The notes beneath the pieces are model-generated. The model saw only the letters and a program-made list of their open reading frames with translations. It was not told the origin of the DNA and did not search any database. A stretch of 27,549 bases of DNA from CAYVBN01 sp964538565 (GTDB lineage Bacteria; Pseudomonadota; Alphaproteobacteria; Rhizobiales; Xanthobacteraceae): the NCBI GenBank assembly GCA_964538565.1, contig CAZIGW010000205.1, forward strand, positions 1-27,549, written 5' to 3'. A program made the position numbers and the translations under genes. The first letter of the stretch is position 1. The number at the start of each line of letters is the position of its first letter. Positions 15,837 to 23,716 of the stretch are shown here, in pieces.

Positions 15837-16551
15837 GAACGGTGCGGTCGTCGTCACCGGCGCCGCCGGCGGCATCGGGTTGGCGCTCGTTCATCGCCTG
15901 CTGGAGACGGGCCATGCGGTGTCGGCCTGGGACACGGGGCCGGGCGAGCTCGACGTCGACCACTCACGGATGTCCTTTCATCGTCTCGACGTGCGCGATC
16001 GATCCGCGATGGATCTTGCTGCGCGGCAGACGCTCGAACGATACGAGCGCATCGACGGCCTCGTGACGTGCGCGGCGATCTTCGCGGCGAAGCCGTTTCT
16101 CGAGCTCGATGAAGCGACCTGGGATGCGACCTTCGACGTCAATCTCAAGGGGACGCTGTTCGCCTGCCAGGCGGTGCTGCCGGCCATGCGACGGCAGCGC
16201 AAGGGCAGCATCGTGCTGTTTTCCTCGATGATCGCCCGCACCGGCGCCGCCCGCGCCGGTCACTACGCCGCCAGCAAGGGCGCTATCCTGGGGCTCGCGC
16301 GTTCGCTCGCGCTCGAGGCGGCGGCGAACAACATCCGCGTCAACGTCGTCTCGCCCGGCATCACCGATACGCCGCAGCCGCGTGCGAACTTCAGCCAGAA
16401 CTATCTCGACGCGCGCGCGAAGGAGATCCCGCTCGGCCGCATCGGCCAACCGGCCGACGTCGCGGAGGCTGCCCTGTTCCTGCTCGAGGACGAGAGCTCG
16501 TTCGTGACCGGACAGGATATTCGCGTCAACGGCGGGCACAGGCTGTTCTGA
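15823..16551 (+). CDS. SDR-family NAD(P)-dependent oxidoreductase
   Basis: 242 aa classical short-chain dehydrogenase. The nucleotide-binding motif is VVTGAAGGIG (about residues 9-18), an Asp after strand 2 (WDTGPG) suggests NAD rather than NADP, and the catalytic set includes the Ser in LFSSM plus YAASK. The usual NNAG is replaced by TCAA, a modest deviation. The C-terminus VTGQDIRVNGGHRLF is standard. It would oxidise an alcohol or dihydrodiol, or reduce a ketone, in the pathway served by the LigAB/ABC genes. It overlaps the permease gene upstream and shares one base (TGATG) with the next SDR. Confidence 0.9.
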   Translation: MKPAENGAVVVTGAAGGIGLALVHRLLETGHAVSAWDTGPGELDVDHSRMSFHRLDVRDRSAMDLAARQTLERYERIDGLVTCAAIFAAKPFLELDEATWDATFDVNLKGTLFACQAVLPAMRRQRKGSIVLFSSMIARTGAARAGHYAASKGAILGLARSLALEAAANNIRVNVVSPGITDTPQPRANFSQNYLDARAKEIPLGRIGQPADVAEAALFLLEDESSFVTGQDIRVNGGHRLF

Positions 16552-17306
16552 TGCCGGCTCCAGTGAGGACGCTGCTCATCACCGGCGCGGCGAGCGGCAT
16601 CGGGCGCGCGGCGGCGATGCGCATGGCCGATCGCATGCACGTCGTCGCCGCCGATCGCAACCGGTCGGGCATCGAGGCCCTGGTCGACGAGCTCGAGCGC
16701 AAGGGCCGGCGCGCCACCGCCATCGAGGTGGATGTGACAGACGCCGCCTCGGTGAACGCGATGGCGGAGCGCATCCGGCGAGACGTCGGCCCGATCGACG
16801 CGCTGTTCAACAATGCCGGTATCAGCCGCCGCAAGACGGTCGACGAGACGAGCGCGGAGGACTGGGACGCGGTGATCGCGACCCACGTCAAGGGCACGTT
16901 TCTCTGTTCACGCGCGGTGCTGCCCGGCATGTGCGAGCGGCGCCAGGGCGTGATCGTCAACATGGCGTCCGATTTCGCCGTCATGGGGATGGCGGGGGCG
17001 GCGGCCTATTGCGCGGCGAAATCGGGGGTCTATTCGCTCACCAAGTCGCTTGCCCTCGAATTTGCGCCGTTCGGCATCCGGGTCAATGCGCTCGGGCCGG
17101 GCCCGATCGACACGCCGCTGTTGCGCTCGGGCCGCTCGGAGGCGCAATGGGCGGAAGCGGAGGCAAGAAACCGCGCGCGCGTGCCGCTCGGACGACTGGG
17201 CCGGCCCGAGGAAGTGGGGGCCGTCCTCGACTTTCTGCTGAGCGAACGGTCGAGCTACATCACCGGACAGCTCATACACCCGAACGGCGGCGCGTTAAGC
17301 TGGTGA
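16551..17306 (+). CDS. SDR-family NAD(P)-dependent oxidoreductase
   Basis: 251 aa classical SDR with all standard motifs: ITGAASGIG near residue 10, Asp-Arg after strand 2 (AADRNRSG), NNAG, the active-site Ser in NMASDF, and YCAAK. The end is the usual SSYITGQLIHPNGG. Two adjacent, clearly different SDRs in one transcript suggest two successive redox steps, or opposite stereochemistry on one substrate (inference). It starts in the one-base overlap TGATG with the preceding SDR and nearly abuts the luciferase-like gene. Confidence 0.92.
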   Translation: MPAPVRTLLITGAASGIGRAAAMRMADRMHVVAADRNRSGIEALVDELERKGRRATAIEVDVTDAASVNAMAERIRRDVGPIDALFNNAGISRRKTVDETSAEDWDAVIATHVKGTFLCSRAVLPGMCERRQGVIVNMASDFAVMGMAGAAAYCAAKSGVYSLTKSLALEFAPFGIRVNALGPGPIDTPLLRSGRSEAQWAEAEARNRARVPLGRLGRPEEVGAVLDFLLSERSSYITGQLIHPNGGALSW

Positions 17307-17338
17307 GCATCGAAGCGAAGGGAGGCGAAGGCACAGCG

Positions 17339-18397
17339 ATGCGTTGGGGGATCTGGACGCCCTTGCCGCACACCATCCGGCCGGAGCCGGCCATGGTCGA
17401 AGCGGAAGCAGCGCTCAAGCGGCACGGGGAGGGAAGCGAGGATGCCTCGTTCCGCTTCGCTCTCGACCTCGTCCGCCGGGCGGAGGCGTTAGGTTTCGAC
17501 CTCACGCTGGTGGCCGAGCGCTTCCTCGGCCCCGATCTCGAAGCCTGGATGCTGTCGGCGGCGCTTGCCGCGCACACGTGCCGGATCGAGATCATGCCGG
17601 CCGTTCACCCCGGAATTCTTGCGCCGCAGGTCGTCGCCAAGATGGCGGCGACCCTCGACCGCATCAGCGCCGGACGTTGCGCGCTCAACCTCGTCAACGG
17701 CTGGTGGAAGGAGGAATTCGACCTCTACAGCAACGGCGCCTGGCTCGACAAGGAGGAGGCGCGCTACGCCCGGATGGACGAATTCATCGTTGTGCTGAAA
17801 GGCCTGTGGACCGAAGAAAGCTTCTCTCATGCCGGGCGGTTCTATCGCGCCGACCACGGCAGCCTGCCGACGAAAGCGTGGCGGCGCCCGCACCCGCCAC
17901 TCTACACCGGAAGCCGCTCGCCGGCCGCCAAGGACATCGTGGCGCGGCACTGCGACGTGTGGTTCGTGTCGGTCGAACCCGGCTATCGCAACTGGGAAAC
18001 GAACGTCGCGACGATCGCGGCCGACATCGAGGACATGCGCGAGCGCGCCCGAGCCTGCGGTCGCACCATCGGATACGGCATGAGTTGCCACGTCATCTGC
18101 GCCGACAGTGAGACGCAGGCGCACGCCGAGGCCGACGCGCTCGAGGAGTATGGCAAGACAGACCGCCTGGCGGCGGTCGCCGCCAAGGCGCTCGGCCCGG
18201 GCCTGGTCGGCACGCCGGAAGTCATTGCCGAGCGCATCCGCCGCTACGAGGCAGCCGGCGTCGACTGCCTGATGCTGCATTTCCATCCCATGAGGCAAGG
18301 TCTTGAGACCTTTGCCGAACGGGTGATGCCGCTTTTCGGCGCCGGGCGTGTCCCGCAACACCGCGAGCAGAGAGAAACATGCCGTGAAGGACTTTGA
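17339..18397 (+). CDS. Luciferase-like (LLM class) flavin-dependent monooxygenase
   Basis: 352 aa, TIM-barrel fold of the bacterial luciferase family. Characteristic stretches are the N-terminal RWGIWTPLPH, ALDLVRRAEALGFDLTLVAERF, AAHTCRIEIMPAVHPG, ATLDRISAGRCALNLVNGWW (the family's flavin-side strand) and DEFIVVLKGLWTEE. It resembles the RutA and alkanesulfonate/dimethylsulfone monooxygenase branch, which uses FMNH2 and O2 for ring opening, desulfonation or N/S-oxidation. A reduced-flavin supplier is not encoded nearby. The ATG at 17339 has GGAGG 13 bases upstream. An in-frame GTG at 17303 that overlaps the SDR stop is an alternative start. Confidence 0.88.
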   Translation: MRWGIWTPLPHTIRPEPAMVEAEAALKRHGEGSEDASFRFALDLVRRAEALGFDLTLVAERFLGPDLEAWMLSAALAAHTCRIEIMPAVHPGILAPQVVAKMAATLDRISAGRCALNLVNGWWKEEFDLYSNGAWLDKEEARYARMDEFIVVLKGLWTEESFSHAGRFYRADHGSLPTKAWRRPHPPLYTGSRSPAAKDIVARHCDVWFVSVEPGYRNWETNVATIAADIEDMRERARACGRTIGYGMSCHVICADSETQAHAEADALEEYGKTDRLAAVAAKALGPGLVGTPEVIAERIRRYEAAGVDCLMLHFHPMRQGLETFAERVMPLFGAGRVPQHREQRETCREGL

Positions 18398-19232
18398 TCC
18401 GTTCTCGCTCTTTCCCTATCAGGCGATCGTCGACCGGCCGAAGATCCGCTGGCCGAACGGCGCGCGCCTCGCCGTCTGGATCGTGCCGAATGTCGAGCAT
18501 TTTCACCTGGAGATCGGCGCAAAGGCTCCGGACGTGCGCAACCATTCGCGCCGCGACTACGGAAACCGCGTTGGCATCTGGCGTGTCATGGAGGTCTTGG
18601 AAAAGCACGGCATCCGCGGCACCGTCGCGCTCAACGCCGAGGTCGGCCGCTACTATCCGCGCATCATGGAAGCCATGATCGGGCTCGACTGGGAACTGAT
18701 GGGCCACGGGCTGACCAACTCCGTCACGCTGAGCGGGCTCTCGCGAGAGGAGGAGACGGCGGTCATCGCGCGGACGCGGGAGGTGATCGAAGGATGCGGC
18801 CAGAGAATGCGCGGTTGGCTCGGGCCGGGTCTCACCGAAACGTGGGCGACGCTCGACCTTCTGCGCGCGCACGGCGTGGAATACGTCTGCGACTGGGTCA
18901 ACGACGACCTGCCGTATCGGATGAACAACGGGCTCCATGCGATTCCCTATTCGCTGGAACTGAACGACATGCCGCTGTTCAATACGCCGAGCATTCACAT
19001 CGAGGAATTCGAGCGCCGCATCTGCGAGACGTTCGACGTTCTCTACTCGGAAGGCGAGACCAACGCACGGGTCATGGGAATCGCCCTGCATCCGTTTCTG
19101 ATCGGCGTGCCGCATCGAATCCGGTATTTCGATAGGGCGCTCCGTCACATCGTGTCGCATGACCAGGTCTGGCTCGCCACCGGATCGGAGATCATCCGCG
19201 CGTATCGCGAGCAGGAGCAATCGACGTCGTGA
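18384..19232 (+). CDS. Polysaccharide deacetylase-family protein, PuuE/allantoinase-like
   Basis: 282 aa, NodB-type (CE4) barrel. Visible elements are RLAVWIVPNVEHFH at the first strand, GIRGTVALNAEVG, WELMGHGLTNS, the RGWLGPGLTET strand and ALHPFLIGVPHRI near the end. The usual DD of motif 1 reads N-V-E and the HxxxH of motif 2 reads HGLTN. This resembles the metal-independent or altered PuuE/allantoinase-like branch rather than chitin deacetylases. That branch hydrolyses amide or ureide bonds, fitting a nitrogen-containing substrate (inference). The GTG start at 18384 is favoured, though an in-frame GTG at 18348 would overlap the luciferase-like gene further. It is the last gene of the run. 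Confidence 0.75.
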   Translation: MKDFDPFSLFPYQAIVDRPKIRWPNGARLAVWIVPNVEHFHLEIGAKAPDVRNHSRRDYGNRVGIWRVMEVLEKHGIRGTVALNAEVGRYYPRIMEAMIGLDWELMGHGLTNSVTLSGLSREEETAVIARTREVIEGCGQRMRGWLGPGLTETWATLDLLRAHGVEYVCDWVNDDLPYRMNNGLHAIPYSLELNDMPLFNTPSIHIEEFERRICETFDVLYSEGETNARVMGIALHPFLIGVPHRIRYFDRALRHIVSHDQVWLATGSEIIRAYREQEQSTS

Positions 19233-19266
19233 TCGTGTGTTGACGTACCTCATACCCGGGCTGCGT

Positions 19267-20232
19267 TCATTTTGCCGAAGGAAGATACTTTTCGGTGACG
19301 AGCGCGGCCATGTCGGGCTCCTTCGGCAACGTGCCCATTTCGACGAAGGAGCGGGCCAGGACCGCGAGCGCCTTCGGGTCGAATTTCCCCGTGCGGTTGA
19401 ACATGCCCATCAGCTCGTCGTAGTCGCGGGTCGCGATCGAGCGCGAAACGGATGCCGTGCGCGTGGTGATGTCGATCGTCTGGTCGCGATGATCGTGCAT
19501 GTACGCGATGGTGTCGAACCAGCCGGCGAGAAAGCCGCGCACCGCCTCCGGGTTCTTCTCGGCGAACTCGCGCCGCGCATAGAGAACGTAGATGTGAAAC
19601 GGCTTGATGCGGTCACCGAACTGGACGAGCACGCGGCCGACGCCTTCTTCTTCGAGCCGGTATCCCGCGTTGACCTCCACGATCATGCCGTCGATCTGAC
19701 GGGTCTTCAGGGCGGCCGTCTGCGCGTCGGTTCGCCCGAGCGGCGCGATCTTGAAGCCGTCGGCGCCCCAGCCCTGCTGGCGCGAAAGTTCGCGCGCGAG
19801 CCAGTCGGTGAGCGAGCCGGAGCTCGACACGCTGACGGTCTTGCCCTTCAGGTCGGCCGCGGTCTTCGGACCGTCCTTGAGAACGGCGAGCACGACCGAG
19901 TAGGGCGCGTCCGCCATGGCGGCGACGGCGATCTCCGGCGCGCCTTTGACGATGAAGGCCAATTCGGGCCCGGAGCCGATGGCGATGTCGATCGACCCCG
20001 CCGTCAGCGCCTGCTGCACCTTCGGGCCGCCGCCGAAGTTGGAGATCTCGACGTCGACCCCGTGCTTGCGGAACGTGCCGGCCTCGGTGCCGACCTGGAG
20101 CGGCACGAACTGGAATGTGCCGGCCTGGGGCTGGCCCACCCGCACCTTTGTCTGGGCCTCGGCCGGCTGACCGGCAGCAAGGCCGAGCGTGACAGCGGCG
20201 AACGCACAGGCCGCCATTCGCAATCCCGCCAT
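19267..20232 (-). CDS. ABC transporter substrate-binding protein, NitT/TauT type (orphan)
   Basis: 321 aa, periplasmic. The signal peptide ends PAEA before QTKVRVGQPQ. The NMT1/SsuA-like body includes VPLQVGTEAGTFRKHGVDVEI, GGGPKVQQALTAGSIDIAIGSGPE and LKGKTVSVSSSGSLTDW, with an extended helical C-terminus. A strong GGGAGGAAAG box precedes the ATG at 20232. It stands alone, convergent with the nine-gene run and divergent from the SDR at 20388, with no permease or ATPase of its own. It may share the importer at 14210-15836 or one outside the window. Confidence 0.9.
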   Translation of the reverse strand: MAGLRMAACAFAAVTLGLAAGQPAEAQTKVRVGQPQAGTFQFVPLQVGTEAGTFRKHGVDVEISNFGGGPKVQQALTAGSIDIAIGSGPELAFIVKGAPEIAVAAMADAPYSVVLAVLKDGPKTAADLKGKTVSVSSSGSLTDWLARELSRQQGWGADGFKIAPLGRTDAQTAALKTRQIDGMIVEVNAGYRLEEEGVGRVLVQFGDRIKPFHIYVLYARREFAEKNPEAVRGFLAGWFDTIAYMHDHRDQTIDITTRTASVSRSIATRDYDELMGMFNRTGKFDPKALAVLARSFVEMGTLPKEPDMAALVTEKYLPSAK

Positions 20233-20387
20233 GTCTTTCCTCCCTCGACGTCCCGCAGCCGTGCCCGCTGCGTTTGACGCCGCATTAGAACGGCGTTTGC
20301 GTCCGCTCGCCAGAGGAATCGGCGACGCACGTCCTGGCGCCGGGCGGGAGACTGTGGGAGGCTCGGAAGCGGGGAGGAATCGAGGCG

Positions 20388-21140
20388 ATGAGCAGACGGG
20401 CGGCTTTCGTCACCGGCGCGTCCTACGGGGTCGGTGCCGCCACCGCACTGCGGCTGGCGCGAGAGGGGTTCGATCTCGCCGTTTCGGCGACGCGGATGAA
20501 TAACCTCGCCGACATCTCGGCGAAGCTGGCCGCCGTCGGCGCACGGGCCGTGCCGGTCGCCCTCGACCTGCGCTCGCAGACGAGCATCGCGGATGCGATC
20601 GCCGAAGTGGCATCGACGCTCGAAGGCCTCGATCTGCTCGTCAACAACGCCGGGGCAAACCTGCGCAAGGCCGCGCTCGACGTCACGCCGGACGAATGGG
20701 AGGCCGTGCTGGGGACGAACCTCACCGGCGCGTTCTTTTTGACCCAGCGGTTCGCCCGGCATCTCGTCGATCGCGGCCGGCCCGGCTGCGTCGTCAATAT
20801 CGCCTCGACCCACGGCCTCCTTGGTGCGGCCGACCGGTCGGTCTACGGCATCTCGAAAGCCGCGCTGATCCAGATGACGCGCATGCTGGCGATCGAGTGG
20901 GCGGAGCACGGAATCCGTGTCAACGCCGTCGCCCCCGGTCGGCTCGACACTGCCTCCCCCTCGCGCGCCGCGCGCACGGCCGATCCGGCCTACATGGCGG
21001 CGATGCTCAAGCGCATCCCGCTCCACCGGCTGGCGACCGTCGAGGAGGTGGCGGGCGCCGTCAGCTATCTCGCCGGTGCCGATGCCCGGTCGATCACCGG
21101 ACAGGTCCTGGTGCTCGATGGCGGGCTCACCGCGGGATAG
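20388..21140 (+). CDS. SDR-family NAD(P)-dependent oxidoreductase
   Basis: 250 aa classical SDR. Motifs are FVTGASYGVG near residue 8, Ala-Thr-Arg after strand 2 (SATRMNN, suggesting NADP), NNAG, the Ser in NIAST, and YGISK. The ending ITGQVLVLDGGLTAG is standard. GGGGAGG lies just upstream of the ATG. It is the third SDR in the region and is unlinked to the other two. It converges with the aldolase-fold gene pair, their stop codons being only a few bases apart, so the two transcripts probably overlap. Confidence 0.92.
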   Translation: MSRRAAFVTGASYGVGAATALRLAREGFDLAVSATRMNNLADISAKLAAVGARAVPVALDLRSQTSIADAIAEVASTLEGLDLLVNNAGANLRKAALDVTPDEWEAVLGTNLTGAFFLTQRFARHLVDRGRPGCVVNIASTHGLLGAADRSVYGISKAALIQMTRMLAIEWAEHGIRVNAVAPGRLDTASPSRAARTADPAYMAAMLKRIPLHRLATVEEVAGAVSYLAGADARSITGQVLVLDGGLTAG

Positions 21141-21143
21141 GAT

Positions 21144-22052
21144 TTAAAATCCGCGAGGCTCCTGCACGAGCAGGTCTTCAAGCCTCGCAAGTGCGCCCCT
21201 GGCGGAATCCAAGGCCCGCAGCGGAGGCCGCGGCGCGCCGCAGTCGCGGCCGAGTAGCTGCAGCGCCGCCTTGAGGGTGGCGATGTCGGCCTTGCGGGTT
21301 GCCTGCCGGAGCGCGGCGATCTCCTCTTGCACCGGCCGCGCATCGAAGAATTTCTGGTCGCGGCAGAGCTCGTACAGCCGGCGGACGCGAACCGGTGCCA
21401 GGGCCGCGAGGGTCGACATCATGCCGGTGGCCCCGATCGCCCCCGCCGACACGAGATGTTCGGTCCCGGCGAGCAACTGGAATCCCGGCCGCCGGCGCCG
21501 CGCGTCGGTCATCAGCTCGATCATGAACTGCCAATCGAGGCTCGCATCGATCAGCCCGGCGAAGTTCTCGACCCGGTCGATCAGCTTCGCCATCAGCTCC
21601 GCCGACACGCGAATGCCCGCCATGTCTTCCGGCGCGTTGTGAACGTAGAAGGGGATCTTCACGGCGGAGCCGATCTGCGTGAAATGCTCGAGGATCATCG
21701 CCGGCGGAGGCGTCCAGTAGTAGGGCGTGGTGGCGACGACGGCGGCGGCCCCGGCCTCCTCGGCGTGGCGCGCAAGCGCGGCGGCGATGCCGCTGCCGGC
21801 CTCGCTGACGTGCGCGATGACGGGCGCACGGCCCCGCACGTGCTTGACGGCGAATTCGACGAGCTGGCGCTTCTCGTGATCGGTCAGGCTGACGGATTCG
21901 CCGGCATGCATCGGCAGCGCCAGCGCGTCGGCGCCGTTGCGCAGGTGGAAGTCGAGCAGCCTCGCAAACGTATCGAAGTCGACGCGATGGTCGCGCGTGA
22001 ACGGCGTCACCGGAGCGTGCACGAGTCCTGGTCGAATTCCTGGCTGGGACAT
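21144..22052 (-). CDS. Dihydrodipicolinate-synthase-fold protein lacking the catalytic Tyr and Lys
   Basis: 302 aa, clearly DapA-family by length and pattern (VHAPVTPFTRDHRVDFDTFARLLDF, ALARHAEEAGAAAVVATTPYY). Aligned by eye with its neighbour, the catalytic YNxP tyrosine is His138 (VHNAP). The Schiff-base lysine of the GVKEAS motif is Ile168 (GLIDAS, codon ATC at 21549-21551). The pyruvate-binding TTGES is MHAGES. The usual aldolase chemistry therefore looks impossible, and it may be a non-Schiff-base lyase or hydratase, a partner subunit or a decaying copy. The frame is intact, which argues for function. A GTG at 22076 that overlaps the upstream stop (GTGA) is an alternative start. Confidence 0.85.
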   Translation of the reverse strand: MSQPGIRPGLVHAPVTPFTRDHRVDFDTFARLLDFHLRNGADALALPMHAGESVSLTDHEKRQLVEFAVKHVRGRAPVIAHVSEAGSGIAAALARHAEEAGAAAVVATTPYYWTPPPAMILEHFTQIGSAVKIPFYVHNAPEDMAGIRVSAELMAKLIDRVENFAGLIDASLDWQFMIELMTDARRRRPGFQLLAGTEHLVSAGAIGATGMMSTLAALAPVRVRRLYELCRDQKFFDARPVQEEIAALRQATRKADIATLKAALQLLGRDCGAPRPPLRALDSARGALARLEDLLVQEPRGF

Positions 22053-22072
22053 GGGTTCGGTCTCGCTGAGGG

Positions 22073-22987
22073 TCACCAGCCGTACGGCTCGGAATCGAGA
22101 ATGCCGAGCATCTCGAGTTGCGTGCGGATGAAGGCCTGCCGCTCCTTGGTGGCGGTCGGCAGGGGCGCGCGCGTCGGGCCGACCGGCCGTCCCATGATGA
22201 CCATGCCGCCCTTGAGGGACGACGGATACTGGTCGCGAAACAGCAGCCACAGGTGCGTCATCTTCGATTGCAGCTCGCGTGCGCGCTCCCATGCGCCGGC
22301 CACGCAGGCGTCGAACAGCTGCGTGCACAGGTTGGGGCAGATCGACCCGGCGGCCGAATACGATCCGACGCCGCCGAGCGGGACCGACGGCAGCAGGAAT
22401 TCGACGCCGGTGAGCATGGCGAAATCGGGCCGCAGGGCGAGCGCGGCGCGGGAGATTTCCAGGAACTTCTCGCTGTTGAAGCTCGCCTCCTTGACGCCGA
22501 CGAAATTCGGCAGGCGTTCGATGAGCCGTGACATCAGCTCGCCGGTGATCTCGACGCCTGCGAGATAGCTCGGCGAATTGTAGGAAATCAGCGGCAGATC
22601 GATCGAGGTGGCGAGGCGCACGAAAAAATCGTGAATCGATTCGAGCGAGGGATTCCAGAAATACGGCGTCATCGCCAGCACGCCGTCGGCGCCGATCTGC
22701 TGGGCATGGCGGGCGAGCTCCATCGTGTCCTCGACCGCGAGCGCGCTCACGTGGATCGTGACGGGAACGCGGCCGGCGACGACCTTGACGGCGGCCTCGG
22801 CGAAGAGCTTGCGCTCGGCGATCGTGAGGCTCAACGACTCCGCCTTGTGGTGCGGCCAGGAAATGGCCGTCGCCCCGGTACGGACGTGGAAGTCCAGCAC
22901 CTTTTCGAACGTCGGCAGGTCGAGGCTGAAGTCGTCCTTGAGCGGCGTGACCGGGCTCTGCATCACGCCCCTGAGCTTGATCGCCAT
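22073..22987 (-). CDS. Dihydrodipicolinate synthase-family aldolase/lyase
   Basis: 304 aa. It has the DapA-like barrel with intact Tyr136 (SYNSP) and Schiff-base Lys166 (NFVGVKEAS). The family forms a lysine imine with pyruvate or another keto acid and carries out aldol cleavage, condensation or hydration. The pyruvate-carboxylate TTGES motif is replaced by HHKAES, so the keto substrate is probably not free pyruvate. Related hydratase-aldolases release pyruvate from ring-cleavage products, a reasonable role here (inference). It is the first gene of a two-gene minus-strand operon, about 20 bases ahead of the paralogue lacking the catalytic residues. The ribosome binding site is weak. Confidence 0.88.
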   Translation of the reverse strand: MAIKLRGVMQSPVTPLKDDFSLDLPTFEKVLDFHVRTGATAISWPHHKAESLSLTIAERKLFAEAAVKVVAGRVPVTIHVSALAVEDTMELARHAQQIGADGVLAMTPYFWNPSLESIHDFFVRLATSIDLPLISYNSPSYLAGVEITGELMSRLIERLPNFVGVKEASFNSEKFLEISRAALALRPDFAMLTGVEFLLPSVPLGGVGSYSAAGSICPNLCTQLFDACVAGAWERARELQSKMTHLWLLFRDQYPSSLKGGMVIMGRPVGPTRAPLPTATKERQAFIRTQLEMLGILDSEPYGW

Positions 22988-23716
22988 TCGGATTCCAGTC
23001 CGCAGTCGCCATGCCGATCGAGGGCCGCGATCGGGCGATCACGGCGGGCCGGCGCGTCGGATTGAGCCACAGCGGAAGCGCAAACACAACGGGCTTCGCC
23101 GCATCCTGCCGGCCTCTGGCACTCTGGCGCTCCGGCGCCGAATTGCATCCCCGGATGTCGGCCGGGATGCATACGCACCGTCAAGCTTCGGGCCAGCCGA
23201 CGATCGCGGCGACGACCGCAATGATCAGCATGAAGATCAGCAGTTCATACACGGCGGCGTCCCGACAGATCTGGTTCGTGTCGCGGCAAGCGAACGCGTG
23301 CTGAAGCCTTGTTCCGCTCTTCGGCGTCGGCCCTGAGTTGGCTCAAGCCGGCTGTGGCTGCGCTCCGGGCGGCCGTGCGGTCCCCGCCGTATAACACGTG
23401 GATGCCCGCGTCGTTCCCCCGCCTCGCCGAGATCGGCGCACCCAGCCTGGCCGAATTTCCATGTGCGGAACGTGACAGAGCTCACGCCTCGCCTCCGGCG
23501 GCGGGGCCGTGCCCCGGCGTTGGAGCCAAACCGTCGGGAAACGCGTTGGTTCCATCGGGCAGGCGAGCCGCGACCTCTCTGGCCGGACCGGCGCGCGACG
23601 TGCGGCGGAGTGCCTCGGATTGACCTGGCTCAAGGACCGTGCCGTGCGCCCGGGAAAAGGGACCCGATCGTTTCACGGCCGCGTGGCCGCGGCGCATGAG
23701 AATCGCGGAGATACCG
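22988..23716. other. 729-base region without a convincing gene
   Basis: Open frames on both strands have Arg/Pro/Ala-rich shadow composition and match no family I know. It presumably includes the promoter of the aldolase-fold pair (-) and of the DUF3775 gene (+). The one item worth noting is a 23-residue hydrophobic reading frame at 23181-23252 (-), listed separately. I see no tRNA cloverleaf and no large repeat. Confidence 0.5.
23181..23252 (-). CDS. Possible tiny single-span membrane peptide
   Basis: A GTG-started frame encodes 23 residues: a short head (YELL), an unbroken hydrophobic stretch IFMLIIAVVAAIV and a GWPEA tail. Hydrophobic density this high stands out from the Arg/Pro-rich surroundings. 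A weak GGGAC lies upstream of the GTG. The pattern vaguely recalls the first helix of DUF1328-type small membrane proteins, but nothing continues after it. It could be chance or a remnant. Confidence 0.2.
   Translation of the reverse strand: MYELLIFMLIIAVVAAIVGWPEA

Noticed and set aside
22053..23087. Extension of the downstream aldolase-fold frame through the upstream paralogue
   Set aside because: The extra residues are a frame-shifted reading of the neighbouring gene, so a natural fusion is not supported.
23309..23633. Overlapping open frames of about 100 codons on both strands
   Set aside because: Low-complexity Arg/Pro/Ala composition, no ribosome binding site of note, and no recognisable pattern.
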